Source: Shewanella denitrificans OS217
Lineage (GTDB): Bacteria > Pseudomonadota > Gammaproteobacteria > Enterobacterales > Shewanellaceae
NCBI RefSeq assembly: GCF_000013765.1
Contig: NC_007954.1
Span: forward strand, 2,046,001-2,110,000
Direction of reading: 5' to 3'
Length of the DNA stretch: 64,000 nucleotides
Shown here: one piece after another, positions 9,801-18,753 of the stretch
Layout: every line of letters begins with the position of its first letter
Position numbering within the stretch: position 1 is the first letter of the stretch
Notes under the pieces: generated by a model
Databases searched by the model: none
What the model saw: the letters and a program-made list of their open reading frames with translations, nothing else
Told to the model about the DNA's origin: nothing
Translations under genes and position numbers: made by a program

Positions 9801-9945
9801 CGGTGTGGTGGTGATAAGCGGCATTCTGTTGGCAACATTCTTCACCTTAGTAGTGATCCCTGTGGCCTATAACTTGTTTGCCCGTCACACTAATTCGCCC
9901 GACACTGTGGCTAAACAGCTAGAGAAAGAGCTGTCTGAGGATTAG
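6850..9945 (+). CDS. RND efflux permease (AcrB/MexF family)
   Basis: Proton-driven inner-membrane pump subunit (1031 aa, normal length). It shows the two-fold RND layout: TM1 at residues 11-30, a large periplasmic loop, TM2-6 near 335-480, a second loop, and TM8-12 near 850-1005. The proton-relay residues are present: the Asp pair D401-D402 in AIGMVVDDAIVM (TM4) and K922 in GLAAKNGILIVEF (TM10). This identifies a drug/organic-compound (HAE1) pump rather than a heavy-metal one. Start overlaps the adaptor stop by 4 bp. Closest in look to the MexF/MexI/VexB-like branch; I cannot assign the substrate. Confidence 0.95.
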   Translation: MILTDLSVKRPVFASVISILLIVLGLVAFDKLPLREYPNIDPPIVSIETSYRGASASVVESRITQLIEDRLSGVEGIRHVSSSSSDGRSSVTLEFEITRDIEAAANDVRDRISGLLDRLPDEADTPAIYKANGGDEVIMWLNLVSDQMSTLELTDYASRYLVDRFSVIDGVAQIHVGGGKVYAMRIWVDREALASRNLTVADVEAALRSENVELPAGSIESKERHFTLRVERSFRTETDFANLVIAHGDDGYLVRLGDVAKVEIGSEEERIIFRGNKESMIGIGITKQSTANTLDVARAANELVDEINPTLPAGMEIKRSYDSSVFIEASIDEVYQTLFLAIILVIIVIYLFLGSVRAMLIPAITVPVSLLATFIVLYALGYTINLLTLLAMILAIGMVVDDAIVMLENIHRRIEQGDSPLKAAFLGAREVAFAVVATTLVLVAVFMPITFLEGDIGKLFKEFAVTMSAAVMFSSIVALTLTPMMCSKLLKPAGEDPWLVRQVDKGMTRLSQAYERTLTQAFKRPFLVSLIIITAFGLSAFLLKQVPQEFAPQEDRGSMFLMVNGPQGASFEYIEKYMDEVEGRLMPLVASGDIKRLLIRAPRGFGRAADFSNGMAIIVLEDWSSRRPAGVIINDIRSRLEDLAGIRAFPIMRQAFGRGVGKPVQFVLGGPSYPELAQWRDTMLEKAKENPNLVGLDHDYQETKPQLRVIIDRDRAAALGVSISHIGRTLESMLGSRLVTTFMRDGEEYDVVIEGDRDKHNTAGDLSNIHVRSDRSDVLIPLSNLVTVEEFADASSLNRYNRMRAITLEANLADGYSLGEALDYLNGIAAAYLPAEAVISYKGPSLDYQSSGSSMNFVFVLALGIVFLVLAAQFESYIHPMVIMLTVPLATLGALLGLWLTGQSLNIYSQIGIIMLVGLAAKNGILIVEFANQLRDRGLEFQQAILQASSQRLRPILMTGITTAAGAIPLVMASGAGAETRFVIGVVVISGILLATFFTLVVIPVAYNLFARHTNSPDTVAKQLEKELSED

Positions 9946-9993
9946 ACGTATTAAGAATCGCAGCGTGAATTAACGCTACAGCAATGTGCATAA

Positions 9994-10024
9994 CAAAAAG
10001 GCATGTCGAAAGATGTGCCTTTTT
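9994..10024 (+). terminator. intrinsic terminator after RND operon
   Basis: Stem GGCATGTC (10000-10007) with GATGTGCC (10012-10019, two G-T pairs), closed by a GAAA tetraloop and flanked by A- and T-runs. Confidence 0.85.
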
Positions 10025-10153
10025 CATCAGAGGCTGAGCCTTGTCCTGTGATAATGGATAAGCTCAACGCATAGGAAATGAATACTTGCTATGACAATAC
10101 TTACCTCCTATGATCCTTTCGTTTTTTCTGACTTAACCTAATTGAGTATCCCC

Positions 10154-11368
10154 ATGCTGACTTACCCACTATCTGGCAGTTCATCCGAACTTGTTATCAA
10201 TATTCTTTCCATGGTGCTTAGCCAACATAAGCCGCTGGATCGCGCCTATTCTCAGCATTTCTCCGGCCTAACCCTGCCACCTTCAGAGCAGGCAAGGGTG
10301 ACCCAAGTTGTCGGCGATATTTTACGTAAATTAAACCTGTACTGCTATTTAGCCGATATTCAGCCAGAAGAGTTTGAGCGCTTAGGCTCTAAATTACTCA
10401 ATGCTTGGCATATCTTTCATGGCCTTGAATTACCCAACATGCAGTACGCCCTGCAAGTGAATTTGGAAGATTTTGAAACGCGTCTGGCCCACGCTAAAAC
10501 CCAGGCTCCACTGTGGGATGGTTGCCCTCAATGGCTGGATGAATTGGGCTCCGAGCAGCTAGGTGATGCTTGGCCTCTAGAGCGCGCCGCGTTATCCCTA
10601 GCCCCTAAGCGCTTTATTCGGGTCAATGAGCTTAAATGCACTAAAGCGCAGCTGATTGAGCGCTTAGCGAAAGAGGCGGTTGAAGCCATAGAGGTTGAAG
10701 GCGTCGACAGTGCCTTAGAAGTTATCTCTGATTCGGCGCTTTTCAGAACCGAAACCTTCAAAGCAGGCTGGTTTGAGCAGCAAGATGCGGGCTCACAATT
10801 AGTTGCAGCCGCCCTTGATGCCAAACCTGGTATGCGGGTCGTCGATGCCTGTGCGGGCGCTGGCGGAAAAACCTTACACATAGCGGCGCAAATGCAAGGA
10901 AAAGGGCGCTTACTTGCTATGGATGTCGAGCAGTGGAAACTGGATAACCTAAAAATTCGGGCACGCCGCGCTGGGGCCCACAATGTTGAAACTCGTATTA
11001 TCGCCAGCAGTAAGACCATCAAGCGGATGAAACTTACCGCTGACAGAGTGCTGCTGGATGTGCCTTGTTCCGGTCTTGGGGTACTCAAACGAAACCCGGA
11101 TGCCAAATGGCGTGATACCCCAGAGCGTTTGCCGATTTTAATGGCGTTGCAGAAGCAGATTTTACAAAGCTACAGCCGGATGGTAAAAGTTGATGGCATA
11201 TTGGTTTATGCCACTTGTTCCATCATGCCGGCAGAAAACCGTTTACAAGTAGACGCGTTCCTAGCGGAAAACCCACAATTTGTGCTGTTAATGGATGAAA
11301 ACATCACAGTGGCCGATTCGGGCTTTGATGGCTTCTATTTAGCCAAAATGCAGCGAGTGAGCGAATAA
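10154..11368 (+). CDS. RsmB/NOP2-family RNA (cytosine-5) methyltransferase
   Basis: SAM-dependent RNA m5C methyltransferase. N-terminal region (about 1-140) resembles the NusB-like helical domain of RsmB. The catalytic domain has motif I VDACAGAGGKT, motif IV LDVPCSGLG (C305) and motif VI ATCS (C355). In this family the motif VI cysteine is the nucleophile and the motif IV cysteine releases the product. Target is probably 16S rRNA by family, but it is shorter than classical RsmB (about 430 aa) and is not linked to fmt-def, so it could be a paralogue. I start it at the ATG 10154, with GAG 8 nt upstream; an in-frame TTG at 10142 lacks a ribosome site. Confidence 0.88.
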   Translation: MLTYPLSGSSSELVINILSMVLSQHKPLDRAYSQHFSGLTLPPSEQARVTQVVGDILRKLNLYCYLADIQPEEFERLGSKLLNAWHIFHGLELPNMQYALQVNLEDFETRLAHAKTQAPLWDGCPQWLDELGSEQLGDAWPLERAALSLAPKRFIRVNELKCTKAQLIERLAKEAVEAIEVEGVDSALEVISDSALFRTETFKAGWFEQQDAGSQLVAAALDAKPGMRVVDACAGAGGKTLHIAAQMQGKGRLLAMDVEQWKLDNLKIRARRAGAHNVETRIIASSKTIKRMKLTADRVLLDVPCSGLGVLKRNPDAKWRDTPERLPILMALQKQILQSYSRMVKVDGILVYATCSIMPAENRLQVDAFLAENPQFVLLMDENITVADSGFDGFYLAKMQRVSE

Positions 11369-11609
11369 ATATCCCTTGCGTTAACCACTTGTCTGCATTC
11401 AAAGGCGAGTGGCGATTAAGTGTGATATGGCTATATTTAACGCTACAGCTCCATTTATGAGGATTAAGCATTATACTTGAATGCGTTACGAGCTCTGTAC
11501 ACCCAGTGAGGGTCACGATAAACCAGTTAGTGTTGCCAGTGAGCAAGACTAACAAAGGTCTATTTAACAACTGAAAATGGTCAGTTATTGCAGTGGAGAG
11601 GAAGCCGCA

Positions 11610-13868
11610 TTGAAATGCTCAAGTCGTAAACCCGATATAGAAGGCTACAGCAATATTTTGTCGCTGGTGCTTGCTGGCGCTCCATTACACGAGGTTCTCA
11701 CTGCATTAGTATTATTAATTGAAGCGCAAAACTCAGGCACTAAAGCCTCGGTGTTATTACTCAGCAATGATGGAAAACGCCTGCTTAAAGGGGCGGCGCC
11801 TAATCTGCCCAAAGCGTACAACGATGCCATTGATGGTGTGGAAATTGGCCCTGCGGTAGGTTCTTGTGGCACCGCGGCCTACCTGCGTGAGCGTGTGATT
11901 GTTGATGATATTGAACATCATCACTATTGGGCTCATTACAAGGACCTTGCCCTGGGATTTGGACTCAAAGCCTGCTGGTCTGAACCCATTTTTGACAGCC
12001 TTGGGGAAGTGCTGGGCACCTTCGCCATGTATTATGATGAGGTCAAATCTCCAAGAGCTGAAGATCTTGTGTTAATCGAACAAGCTGCCCGTTTAGCAAG
12101 TCTTGCCATCGAGCGCAACAAGAGCACCCATCTTCAAAAACTCACCCATATGATTTTTAATCATCTGCCGATGGCGCTATTGATCACCAATGGCTCTGGC
12201 TCTATGTTGTTCTCAAACAGAATGTTTAATGGGATCATAGAGGGAGAAGAACTGAATCCACAAACCAAATTGCATTTAGTCGAGCAAGACACCAGCCGAG
12301 TTTTTGAGCCTCACAAGTTTTTTGCCGCATCCCCCTCGGTGACATTGCAATCTTTATTGGACAATTTGAGTCACAACTTAGCTTGGGATGGCGAGCTCTG
12401 CTGTGAGCGAGAAGACGGCCGTTTTATTTATCTGGCGCTATCGGTAACCCCATACCGAGATGTGTTTGGTCTGCAAAACTGTTTTGCCTGGATCATGATG
12501 GATGTGAGTGACAGTAAAAAAGCCAATCATCTTATTCAATATCAGGCTAACAATGATGCACTCACAGGACTGAGCAATCGCAAGCATCTACTTGAAAAAA
12601 TAAAAAAGTATATCCATGGCAAGCAGGAAGACAATCAGACATTGCCAGCTTTTAGTTTATTGCAGATAGATTTAGATAATTTTAAGCAGATAAACGATAC
12701 CTTGGGCCATGATAATGGGGATGCGTTGTTAATCGCGGTAGCTGATAGACTATCTCAAGCCTGTCCAAGTAAGGCCTTGTTAGCACGGTTAAACGGTGAT
12801 GAATTTGCACTCTTGCTGCCCAATAAGCTTAATGCCGAAGAACTCAGTGAGTTAGCCCAGAGTATCAATCAGTTAATCAGCGAACGTTTCGTTATTGATC
12901 AACAAGTGCTGTATACCACGGTAAGCATAGGTATTGCTCGCTACCCTGCAGATTCTAACAGCGTCAGCGCGCTACTCAATTGTGCTAGCCAAGCCATGTA
13001 CAGTGCCAAAGAAAAAGGCCGCAATGGTTTCCAGTTTTTCGATCAACAAATGCAGCTCAAGGCAGAACGCACCGCTTACATTCACACTCACATAAAAGCG
13101 GGGCTCGAAAATAATGAATTTGAGCTTTATTATCAACCCATAGTGAATATCCGCACCGCCACTATTCACAGGGCTGAAGTATTATTGCGTTGGCACCATG
13201 AAGGGGAATTTATTTCTCCTGATGAATTTATTCCCGTGGCCGAGCAAACCGGATTTATCGTGCAACTTGGCGAATGGGTGCGAAAAGAGGCCTTTAAAAC
13301 CATAGATTTATTTAGCCAGAATCAACTGTCTGTGGACTTATCTGTCAATGTGTCCACCATGGAATTCTGGTCTCCTGAATTGCAAGCCAGATTTTTGGCT
13401 TCATTCGATGATACGGTACGAGAATTAGGCTTAGACTATTTTCCTTACCATATGCTGACACTCGAGATCACTGAGTCATTGATGATGCAGCAGCACACAA
13501 ATATAGCCAACTTGCTGCAAACTTTGCGTAAACGTGGCATTAAAGTGTCTGTGGATGATTTTGGTACCGGTTATTCCTCGCTTTCCTATCTGGTCAATTT
13601 CCCTGTGGATCAGATTAAAATTGATAAGGCATTTGTGCAAAAACTCACGGATGGTCACAGGCATATCGCCATCGTTGAAGCCATTGCCAGTCTGAGCCGC
13701 TCTTTGGATTTAACCGTCACAGCCGAAGGGGTGGAGACCAAAGAACAGTTGGCGATTATCAGTGGTAATCAAATTGATATGGTGCAAGGTTACTATTTTT
13801 ATCGACCTATGCCTAAGCGGGAGTTTTTAAATTTGCTATTTGAACAAGCAGGTTATGGCTTACTTTAG
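11610..13868 (+). CDS. cyclic-di-GMP turnover protein, GAF-PAS-GGDEF-EAL
   Basis: Cytosolic signalling protein (752 aa) with no membrane segments. GAF sensor domain at residues about 10-165 (VGSCGTAAYLRERVIVDDI), PAS-like region about 175-300, GGDEF about 310-475, EAL about 485-740. The GGDEF signature reads NGDEF, with the first glycine replaced, so cyclase activity may be weak. The phosphodiesterase residues look complete: EVLLRW in place of EALLRW, DDFGTGYSS, DQIKIDKAFV, AEGVET and QGYYFYRP. Net c-di-GMP breakdown is therefore the better guess. Start set at TTG 11610, which has GGAGAGGAAG (11595-11604) 5 nt upstream; an in-frame ATG at 11577 has a poor ribosome site. Confidence 0.9.
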   Translation: MKCSSRKPDIEGYSNILSLVLAGAPLHEVLTALVLLIEAQNSGTKASVLLLSNDGKRLLKGAAPNLPKAYNDAIDGVEIGPAVGSCGTAAYLRERVIVDDIEHHHYWAHYKDLALGFGLKACWSEPIFDSLGEVLGTFAMYYDEVKSPRAEDLVLIEQAARLASLAIERNKSTHLQKLTHMIFNHLPMALLITNGSGSMLFSNRMFNGIIEGEELNPQTKLHLVEQDTSRVFEPHKFFAASPSVTLQSLLDNLSHNLAWDGELCCEREDGRFIYLALSVTPYRDVFGLQNCFAWIMMDVSDSKKANHLIQYQANNDALTGLSNRKHLLEKIKKYIHGKQEDNQTLPAFSLLQIDLDNFKQINDTLGHDNGDALLIAVADRLSQACPSKALLARLNGDEFALLLPNKLNAEELSELAQSINQLISERFVIDQQVLYTTVSIGIARYPADSNSVSALLNCASQAMYSAKEKGRNGFQFFDQQMQLKAERTAYIHTHIKAGLENNEFELYYQPIVNIRTATIHRAEVLLRWHHEGEFISPDEFIPVAEQTGFIVQLGEWVRKEAFKTIDLFSQNQLSVDLSVNVSTMEFWSPELQARFLASFDDTVRELGLDYFPYHMLTLEITESLMMQQHTNIANLLQTLRKRGIKVSVDDFGTGYSSLSYLVNFPVDQIKIDKAFVQKLTDGHRHIAIVEAIASLSRSLDLTVTAEGVETKEQLAIISGNQIDMVQGYYFYRPMPKREFLNLLFEQAGYGLL

Positions 13869-13918
13869 TTTGACCGCATCTTACTGTTGACTCTATTTAC
13901 TGAAATGCTGCATACAAA

Positions 13919-13942
13919 AATGCCGTTCATGATGAACGGCAT
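13919..13942. terminator. bidirectional terminator hairpin
   Basis: Exact inverted repeat AATGCCGTTCAT/ATGAACGGCATT lies between the convergent c-di-GMP gene and ald. Only short T-runs follow on either side. Confidence 0.7.
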
Positions 13943-13988
13943 TGTTATTGTTTACCCTATCTTGACTGACTAGGGGGTTAACACTGAC

Positions 13989-15104
13989 TTAAACCAGTAA
14001 GCTCTTAGGGCAAGTGAATTCGAGTGCTAAGGCTTCAGCCACTTCTTTACATACAAGCTTACCGTGCATGACATTTAAGCCATTGAGTAAGTGCTTATCT
14101 TGAAGCAGGGCCTCTTTGTAGCCAAGGTTTGCCAGTCTAATAATAAAGGGCAAGGTGGCATTGTTTAGAGCGAAGGTCGAAGTGCGAGCAACCGCACCTG
14201 GCATGTTGGCCACGCAGTAGTGCACTACGTCATCAACGATGTAAGTCGGATCTTGGTGAGTGGTTGCATGGGATGTTTCAACACAGCCGCCTTGGTCAAT
14301 AGCGACGTCAACGATGGCGCTACCCGGCTTCATGCGAGAAACCATGCTGCGAGTGATGAGCTTAGGTGCAGCAGCTCCTGGGACTAACACGCCGCCAATC
14401 ACAAGATCGGCTTCTAACACGTGACGCTCAATAGCATCGGCAGTGGAGTAGATGGCTTTGACTGATGAGCCAAATTGCACGTTCAAACGGCGAAGTGCAT
14501 CTATGCTGCGATCTAACACTACTACGTCAGCACCCATGCCCACAGCCATTTGCGCCGCGTTTGTGCCGACCATACCGCCGCCTAGAATAACGACTTTAGC
14601 AGGTTCAACACCAGGGACACCGCCCAGTAACATGCCACGTCCACCTAAGGATTTCTCAAGGGCGCGTGCGCCGGCTTGAATTGACATGCGACCAGCGACT
14701 TCTGACATAGGGGCAAGCAAAGGTAGACCACCGCGGTCGTCAGTCACAGTTTCATAAGCGATACACACAGCGCCGCTTTTAATTAACTCTTGTGTCTGGG
14801 GTAAATCTGGCGCTAAATGCAGGTAAGTGAATAGAATTTGGTCTTCACGGAGCATGGCGCGTTCAATTGCCTGTGGCTCCTTCACTTTGACTATCATATC
14901 GGCTTTAGCAAACACTTCTGCTGCCGTATCTAAAATGGAGGCGCCTGCATCTATATAGTCTTGGTTTGTCATGCCAATGCCTACACCCGCATCTGACTGG
15001 ACAAACACTTGATGACCCTTGATGGTCAATTCACGAACACTCGATGGGACCATACCTACACGATATTCGTGATTTTTGATTTCACTTGGAACGCCAATAA
15101 TCAT
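13989..15104 (-). CDS. ald: alanine dehydrogenase
   Basis: NAD-dependent interconversion of L-alanine with pyruvate and ammonia (371 aa, normal length; cytosolic hexamer in the family). N-terminal catalytic domain holds MVPSSVREL (residues about 18-26), the substrate lysine in IVKVKEP (about 75) and the catalytic histidine in YLHLAPD (about 96). The Rossmann NAD site is VVILGGGMVGTNAA (about 170-183). Ribosome site GAGG upstream of ATG. It diverges from lrp; Lrp-type activation of ald is known in other bacteria, and an Lrp-box-like sequence lies between the two genes. Confidence 0.97.
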   Translation of the reverse strand: MIIGVPSEIKNHEYRVGMVPSSVRELTIKGHQVFVQSDAGVGIGMTNQDYIDAGASILDTAAEVFAKADMIVKVKEPQAIERAMLREDQILFTYLHLAPDLPQTQELIKSGAVCIAYETVTDDRGGLPLLAPMSEVAGRMSIQAGARALEKSLGGRGMLLGGVPGVEPAKVVILGGGMVGTNAAQMAVGMGADVVVLDRSIDALRRLNVQFGSSVKAIYSTADAIERHVLEADLVIGGVLVPGAAAPKLITRSMVSRMKPGSAIVDVAIDQGGCVETSHATTHQDPTYIVDDVVHYCVANMPGAVARTSTFALNNATLPFIIRLANLGYKEALLQDKHLLNGLNVMHGKLVCKEVAEALALEFTCPKSLLV

Positions 15105-15129
15105 TTTTTGAGCCTCGATTTACATAAAA

Positions 15130-15147
15130 CCCACCATAATAGGTGGG
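15130..15147 (-). promoter_or_regulatory. hairpin in the ald leader
   Basis: On the minus strand CCCACC-TATTAT-GGTGGG is followed by TTTTAT, 25 nt before the ald start. It looks like a small terminator or attenuator, but the U-run is short; it could equally be a UTR-stabilising hairpin. Confidence 0.4.
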
Positions 15148-15244
15148 CATAAATTGTTATTATTAAGGTGCCTGAGATGTTCATTCAGGTATAACTAGTA
15201 TAGTATCACTCAAGCAGTTTATGCTGCTGAAGTTCCAGTTGAAA

Positions 15245-15259
15245 CAGCAAATAATATTG
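15245..15259. promoter_or_regulatory. candidate Lrp-binding site
   Basis: CAGCAAATAATATTG matches 13 of 15 positions of the E. coli Lrp consensus YAGHAWATTWTDCTR. It lies 37 bp before lrp and about 140 bp upstream of the divergent ald start, where it could serve autoregulation and ald control. Confidence 0.45.
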
Positions 15260-15295
15260 TTTTTAGATTTATAAGTGGTGAAAAATATTGTGAGT

Positions 15296-15790
15296 ATGAA
15301 AAATAATCCGCAAAAAGATCTCGACCGTATCGATCGCAATATCCTCAATGAATTACAGCTCGACGGCAGGGTGTCTAATGTTGAGCTATCAAAACGTGTC
15401 GGTCTAAGCCCAACCCCTTGCCTAGAGCGGGTTAAGCGTTTAGAGAAACAAGGCTTCATTAAGGGTTATACCGCGCTGGTCAACCCTAATTTTCTCGGTG
15501 CATCCTTGCTGGTTTTTGTTGAAATAACCCTTAATCGAGATGTCCCTGATTTATTTGACAGATTTAACCGCGCGGTGCAATTACTCGATGATATCCAAGA
15601 GTGTTATTTGGTGTCAGGGGATTTTGATTATTTGCTTAAAACACGGGTGTCAGATATGTCAGCCTATCGGCGCCTATTAGGGGAAACCTTAATGAAGTTA
15701 CCTTCAGTGTCAGATACCCGCACTTACGTGGTGATGGAAGAGGTTAAACAAAGTACTCGCATTGGCCTAAATCATCTTGGAATGGATTGA
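15296..15790 (+). CDS. lrp: leucine-responsive regulatory protein
   Basis: Global transcription regulator of the Lrp/AsnC family. Winged-helix DNA-binding domain at residues 8-60 (DLDRIDRNIL to SPTPCLERVKRLE) and C-terminal RAM (amino-acid-binding) domain, about 68-150. Sequence follows E. coli Lrp almost residue for residue through VMEEVKQS, so this is true Lrp rather than AsnC or BkdR. The ATG at 15296 gives 164 aa, exactly the E. coli length; upstream in-frame GTG codons would add seven residues. Divergent from ald, and upstream of ftsK as in E. coli. Confidence 0.96.
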   Translation: MKNNPQKDLDRIDRNILNELQLDGRVSNVELSKRVGLSPTPCLERVKRLEKQGFIKGYTALVNPNFLGASLLVFVEITLNRDVPDLFDRFNRAVQLLDDIQECYLVSGDFDYLLKTRVSDMSAYRRLLGETLMKLPSVSDTRTYVVMEEVKQSTRIGLNHLGMD

Positions 15791-15946
15791 TTTTAAGCCA
15801 GTTTATTCTTGTTTATCTCAGAGTAAGACTCGCGGCCAACAATAGATTGAGCTTGGGATAAACTCAAGGCATAATCATACTTCATTCGGTCAGTCGGACT
15901 TCATCTTTTATACTGACCTCTTTCACTTTGCTATGGATGTATTCGT

Positions 15947-18745
15947 GTGTCTCAGGGAAAAAATATAACCACACTCAGTGGTATTCAACGGCTATTGGAA
16001 GGTGGCTTAATCTTATCTTGCATGATGGCCACCTATATTCTGTTGGCACTGGGCAGTTTTGATCCTAACGATCCCGGTTGGAGTCAATCTCAATACCAGG
16101 GCCAAGTTGCCAACCTCACAGGCACAGTCGGTGCATGGATTGCCGACGTGCTGTATTATTTCTTTGGCTTTATCGCCTACCTTATTCCATTGATTATCGC
16201 CGCCACCGGCTGGTTTATCTTTAATCGCGCTCATAAATTACTGGAAATAGACTTCTTTTCAGTAGGACTTAGGATCATCGGCTTTATGTTGATGATATTG
16301 TCATTGGCGGCGCTGGTTAGCATGAATGCCGATGATATGTATGTGTTTTCTGCCGGCGGCGTGGCGGGGGATGTGATTGGCCAAGCCATGTTGCCTTATT
16401 TTAATACCATAGGCACCACCTTATTATTATTGTGCTTCATCGCTGCAGGTTTCACCTTAGCAACCGGTGTGAGCATGTTGACCGTGATTGAACTGACAGG
16501 CCTAGGCACCATTTGGCTGTATAACAAGATAAAAACCCTACCAGGCTACCTATCCCCCAGCAGTGAGACTGAAGACACCCGCGGCTTTATGTCATTAGTG
16601 GAAAAGTTTCGTCAAAGCCGTGAGGCCCATGAGTTCGACGAGATTAAATTTGCCGCCGATGATAAAGATACGGCAAAACAAGCGGGTAAACCCCAAGAGC
16701 GTGACCTGAGTATCACACCAGAAGCAGACCAAAATGATGAGCAACAGCCGTTAGTTGATGAAGATGACTCATTCTTTGGCAAGCTAAAACGTAAAATGCG
16801 CCCAAGCAAGCAGAGGCAAGAGCCACTGGTGAGTACTGTACTGGATCTTGATGCAGAGTCAGGGCTTGAGTCAGGCCTTGAACCTAAGTCATTTGCCTCT
16901 ATGGCCCCTTGGGTCGCCAATCAAGATGATGAGTTAGCGCCTGCGCCGCAAAATCATAATAACCCCAATGTTGGCGTCAGCGGTTCAAGAGTTGAAGCAG
17001 ATGACGACGAAGTTATTATTTTTAATCATCACAGCGATGATGACATAGATAGTGAAAGTGACACTATGAGTCATATTGATGCTAACGAGATAGATTTTGA
17101 CCGTACAAATTCTCAAGGGGCATTAACGGCTGAACGCAAGCAAGCCATCGCTGCGACTAAAACCAAGACTGAATCCGCCAAAATTGTCGATGGCATAGTG
17201 ATACTGCCTGGGGAAGATAAGCCAAAGCCAACCAGACCTATGACGCCGCTGCCAAGTATTAGCTTGCTTGATGTGCCCGATCGCAAAAAGAATCCCATCA
17301 GCCAAGATGAGCTAGATCAAGTGGCTCGTTTGGTGGAAACTAAATTGGCAGACTTTAATATCATAGCGAACGTGGTGGGTGTGTATCCAGGACCTGTGAT
17401 CACTCGCTTCGAACTTGAGTTAGCCCCAGGAGTTAAAGCCTCTAAAATCACCAACTTATCAAAAGATTTGGCGCGATCCTTACTGGCAGAAAGTGTTCGT
17501 GTGGTGGAGGTTATTCCTGGAAAAGCCTATGTGGGGCTAGAATTACCGAATAAATTTCGCGAAACCGTCTACATGCGCGATGTGCTCGACTGCCCGGCCT
17601 TTAGCGAGAGCAAATCTAACCTCTCTATGGTGTTAGGCCAAGACATTGCTGGCGACCCTCTAGTGGTTGACTTGGGCAAGATGCCGCATTTGTTGGTGGC
17701 AGGCACCACAGGTTCAGGTAAATCAGTGGGCGTCAACGCCATGATAACCAGTCTCTTGTACAAGTCGGGGCCCGATGATGTGCGCTTCATCATGATTGAC
17801 CCTAAGATGCTTGAATTGTCCGTCTATGAAGGCATACCTCACTTGTTATGTGAAGTGGTGACCGATATGAAAGAGGCGGCGAACGCCTTGCGTTGGTGTG
17901 TGGGTGAGATGGAGCGGCGTTACAAATTGATGTCAGCCCTCGGGGTGCGTAACCTGAAAGGCTATAACATTAAAATTAAAGAAGCTATAGAGCGCGGCGC
18001 CCCAATTCAAGATCCCTTGTGGAAATCTTCTGACAGCATGGATGAGCAAGCGCCAGCGTTAGAAAAGCTGCCTTCCATCGTGGTTGTGGTGGATGAGTTT
18101 GCCGACATGATAATGATAGTGGGCAAAAAAGTGGAAGAGCTGATTGCCCGTATCGCCCAGAAAGCGCGTGCTGCGGGTATTCACTTAATTCTTGCCACTC
18201 AGCGCCCGTCTGTGGACGTGATAACGGGTCTGATTAAAGCCAATATACCAACCCGTATTGCGTTCCAAGTGTCATCGCGTATCGATTCTCGCACCATCTT
18301 AGATCAACAAGGTGCGGAAACCCTGCTTGGCATGGGGGATATGTTGTATTTACCGCCAGGCACTGGCGTGCCTATTCGTGTCCATGGCGCCTTTATTGAC
18401 GATCATGAAGTGCATAACGTGGTCGCCGATTGGCACGCTCGTGGCAAGCCACAATATATTGATGAAATTTTAAATGGTGGCGGTGACGGCGAGCAAGTAT
18501 TGCTGCCGGGCGAAACCGCCGAGAATGATGACGAGCATGATGCTCTGTACGATGAAGCCGTGGCCTTTGTGACCGAAACACGCCGTGGCTCCATTTCTAG
18601 CGTACAACGTAAATTTAAAATTGGTTATAACCGTGCGGCGCGGATCATCGAAATGATGGAGTCCCAAGGTATCGTTAGCTCACAGGGCCACAATGGCAAC
18701 CGTGAAGTGCTAGCACCGCCGCCACCAAGAAACTCTTTTGATTAG
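15947..18745 (+). CDS. ftsK: DNA translocase FtsK
   Basis: Septal DNA pump that clears and aligns the terminus region and activates XerCD at dif (932 aa). Four to five membrane segments at residues about 20-195 anchor it. An acidic, low-complexity linker (about 205-455) is much shorter than in E. coli FtsK (1329 aa). The motor has Walker A AGTTGSGKS (about 585-593) and Walker B VVVVDEFADM. The C-terminal gamma winged helix (about 850-925, RRGSISSVQRKFKIGYNRAARIIE) reads KOPS sites. Start is GTG with GGAT upstream. lolA begins 8 bp later, the conserved lrp-ftsK-lolA-rarA-serS order. Confidence 0.97.
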   Translation: MSQGKNITTLSGIQRLLEGGLILSCMMATYILLALGSFDPNDPGWSQSQYQGQVANLTGTVGAWIADVLYYFFGFIAYLIPLIIAATGWFIFNRAHKLLEIDFFSVGLRIIGFMLMILSLAALVSMNADDMYVFSAGGVAGDVIGQAMLPYFNTIGTTLLLLCFIAAGFTLATGVSMLTVIELTGLGTIWLYNKIKTLPGYLSPSSETEDTRGFMSLVEKFRQSREAHEFDEIKFAADDKDTAKQAGKPQERDLSITPEADQNDEQQPLVDEDDSFFGKLKRKMRPSKQRQEPLVSTVLDLDAESGLESGLEPKSFASMAPWVANQDDELAPAPQNHNNPNVGVSGSRVEADDDEVIIFNHHSDDDIDSESDTMSHIDANEIDFDRTNSQGALTAERKQAIAATKTKTESAKIVDGIVILPGEDKPKPTRPMTPLPSISLLDVPDRKKNPISQDELDQVARLVETKLADFNIIANVVGVYPGPVITRFELELAPGVKASKITNLSKDLARSLLAESVRVVEVIPGKAYVGLELPNKFRETVYMRDVLDCPAFSESKSNLSMVLGQDIAGDPLVVDLGKMPHLLVAGTTGSGKSVGVNAMITSLLYKSGPDDVRFIMIDPKMLELSVYEGIPHLLCEVVTDMKEAANALRWCVGEMERRYKLMSALGVRNLKGYNIKIKEAIERGAPIQDPLWKSSDSMDEQAPALEKLPSIVVVVDEFADMIMIVGKKVEELIARIAQKARAAGIHLILATQRPSVDVITGLIKANIPTRIAFQVSSRIDSRTILDQQGAETLLGMGDMLYLPPGTGVPIRVHGAFIDDHEVHNVVADWHARGKPQYIDEILNGGGDGEQVLLPGETAENDDEHDALYDEAVAFVTETRRGSISSVQRKFKIGYNRAARIIEMMESQGIVSSQGHNGNREVLAPPPPRNSFD

Positions 18746-18753
18746 GATAACTC

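Noticed and set aside
5771..9945. RND pair as a novel efflux system
   Set aside because: Standard adaptor-permease pair with all proton-relay residues; absence of a local outer-membrane channel or regulator is common.
10528..11106. 192-codon open frame on the minus strand
   Set aside because: It lies wholly antisense to the RsmB-like gene, whose motifs are intact; Ser/Ala/Arg-rich composition is that of a frame shadow and no ribosome site is present.
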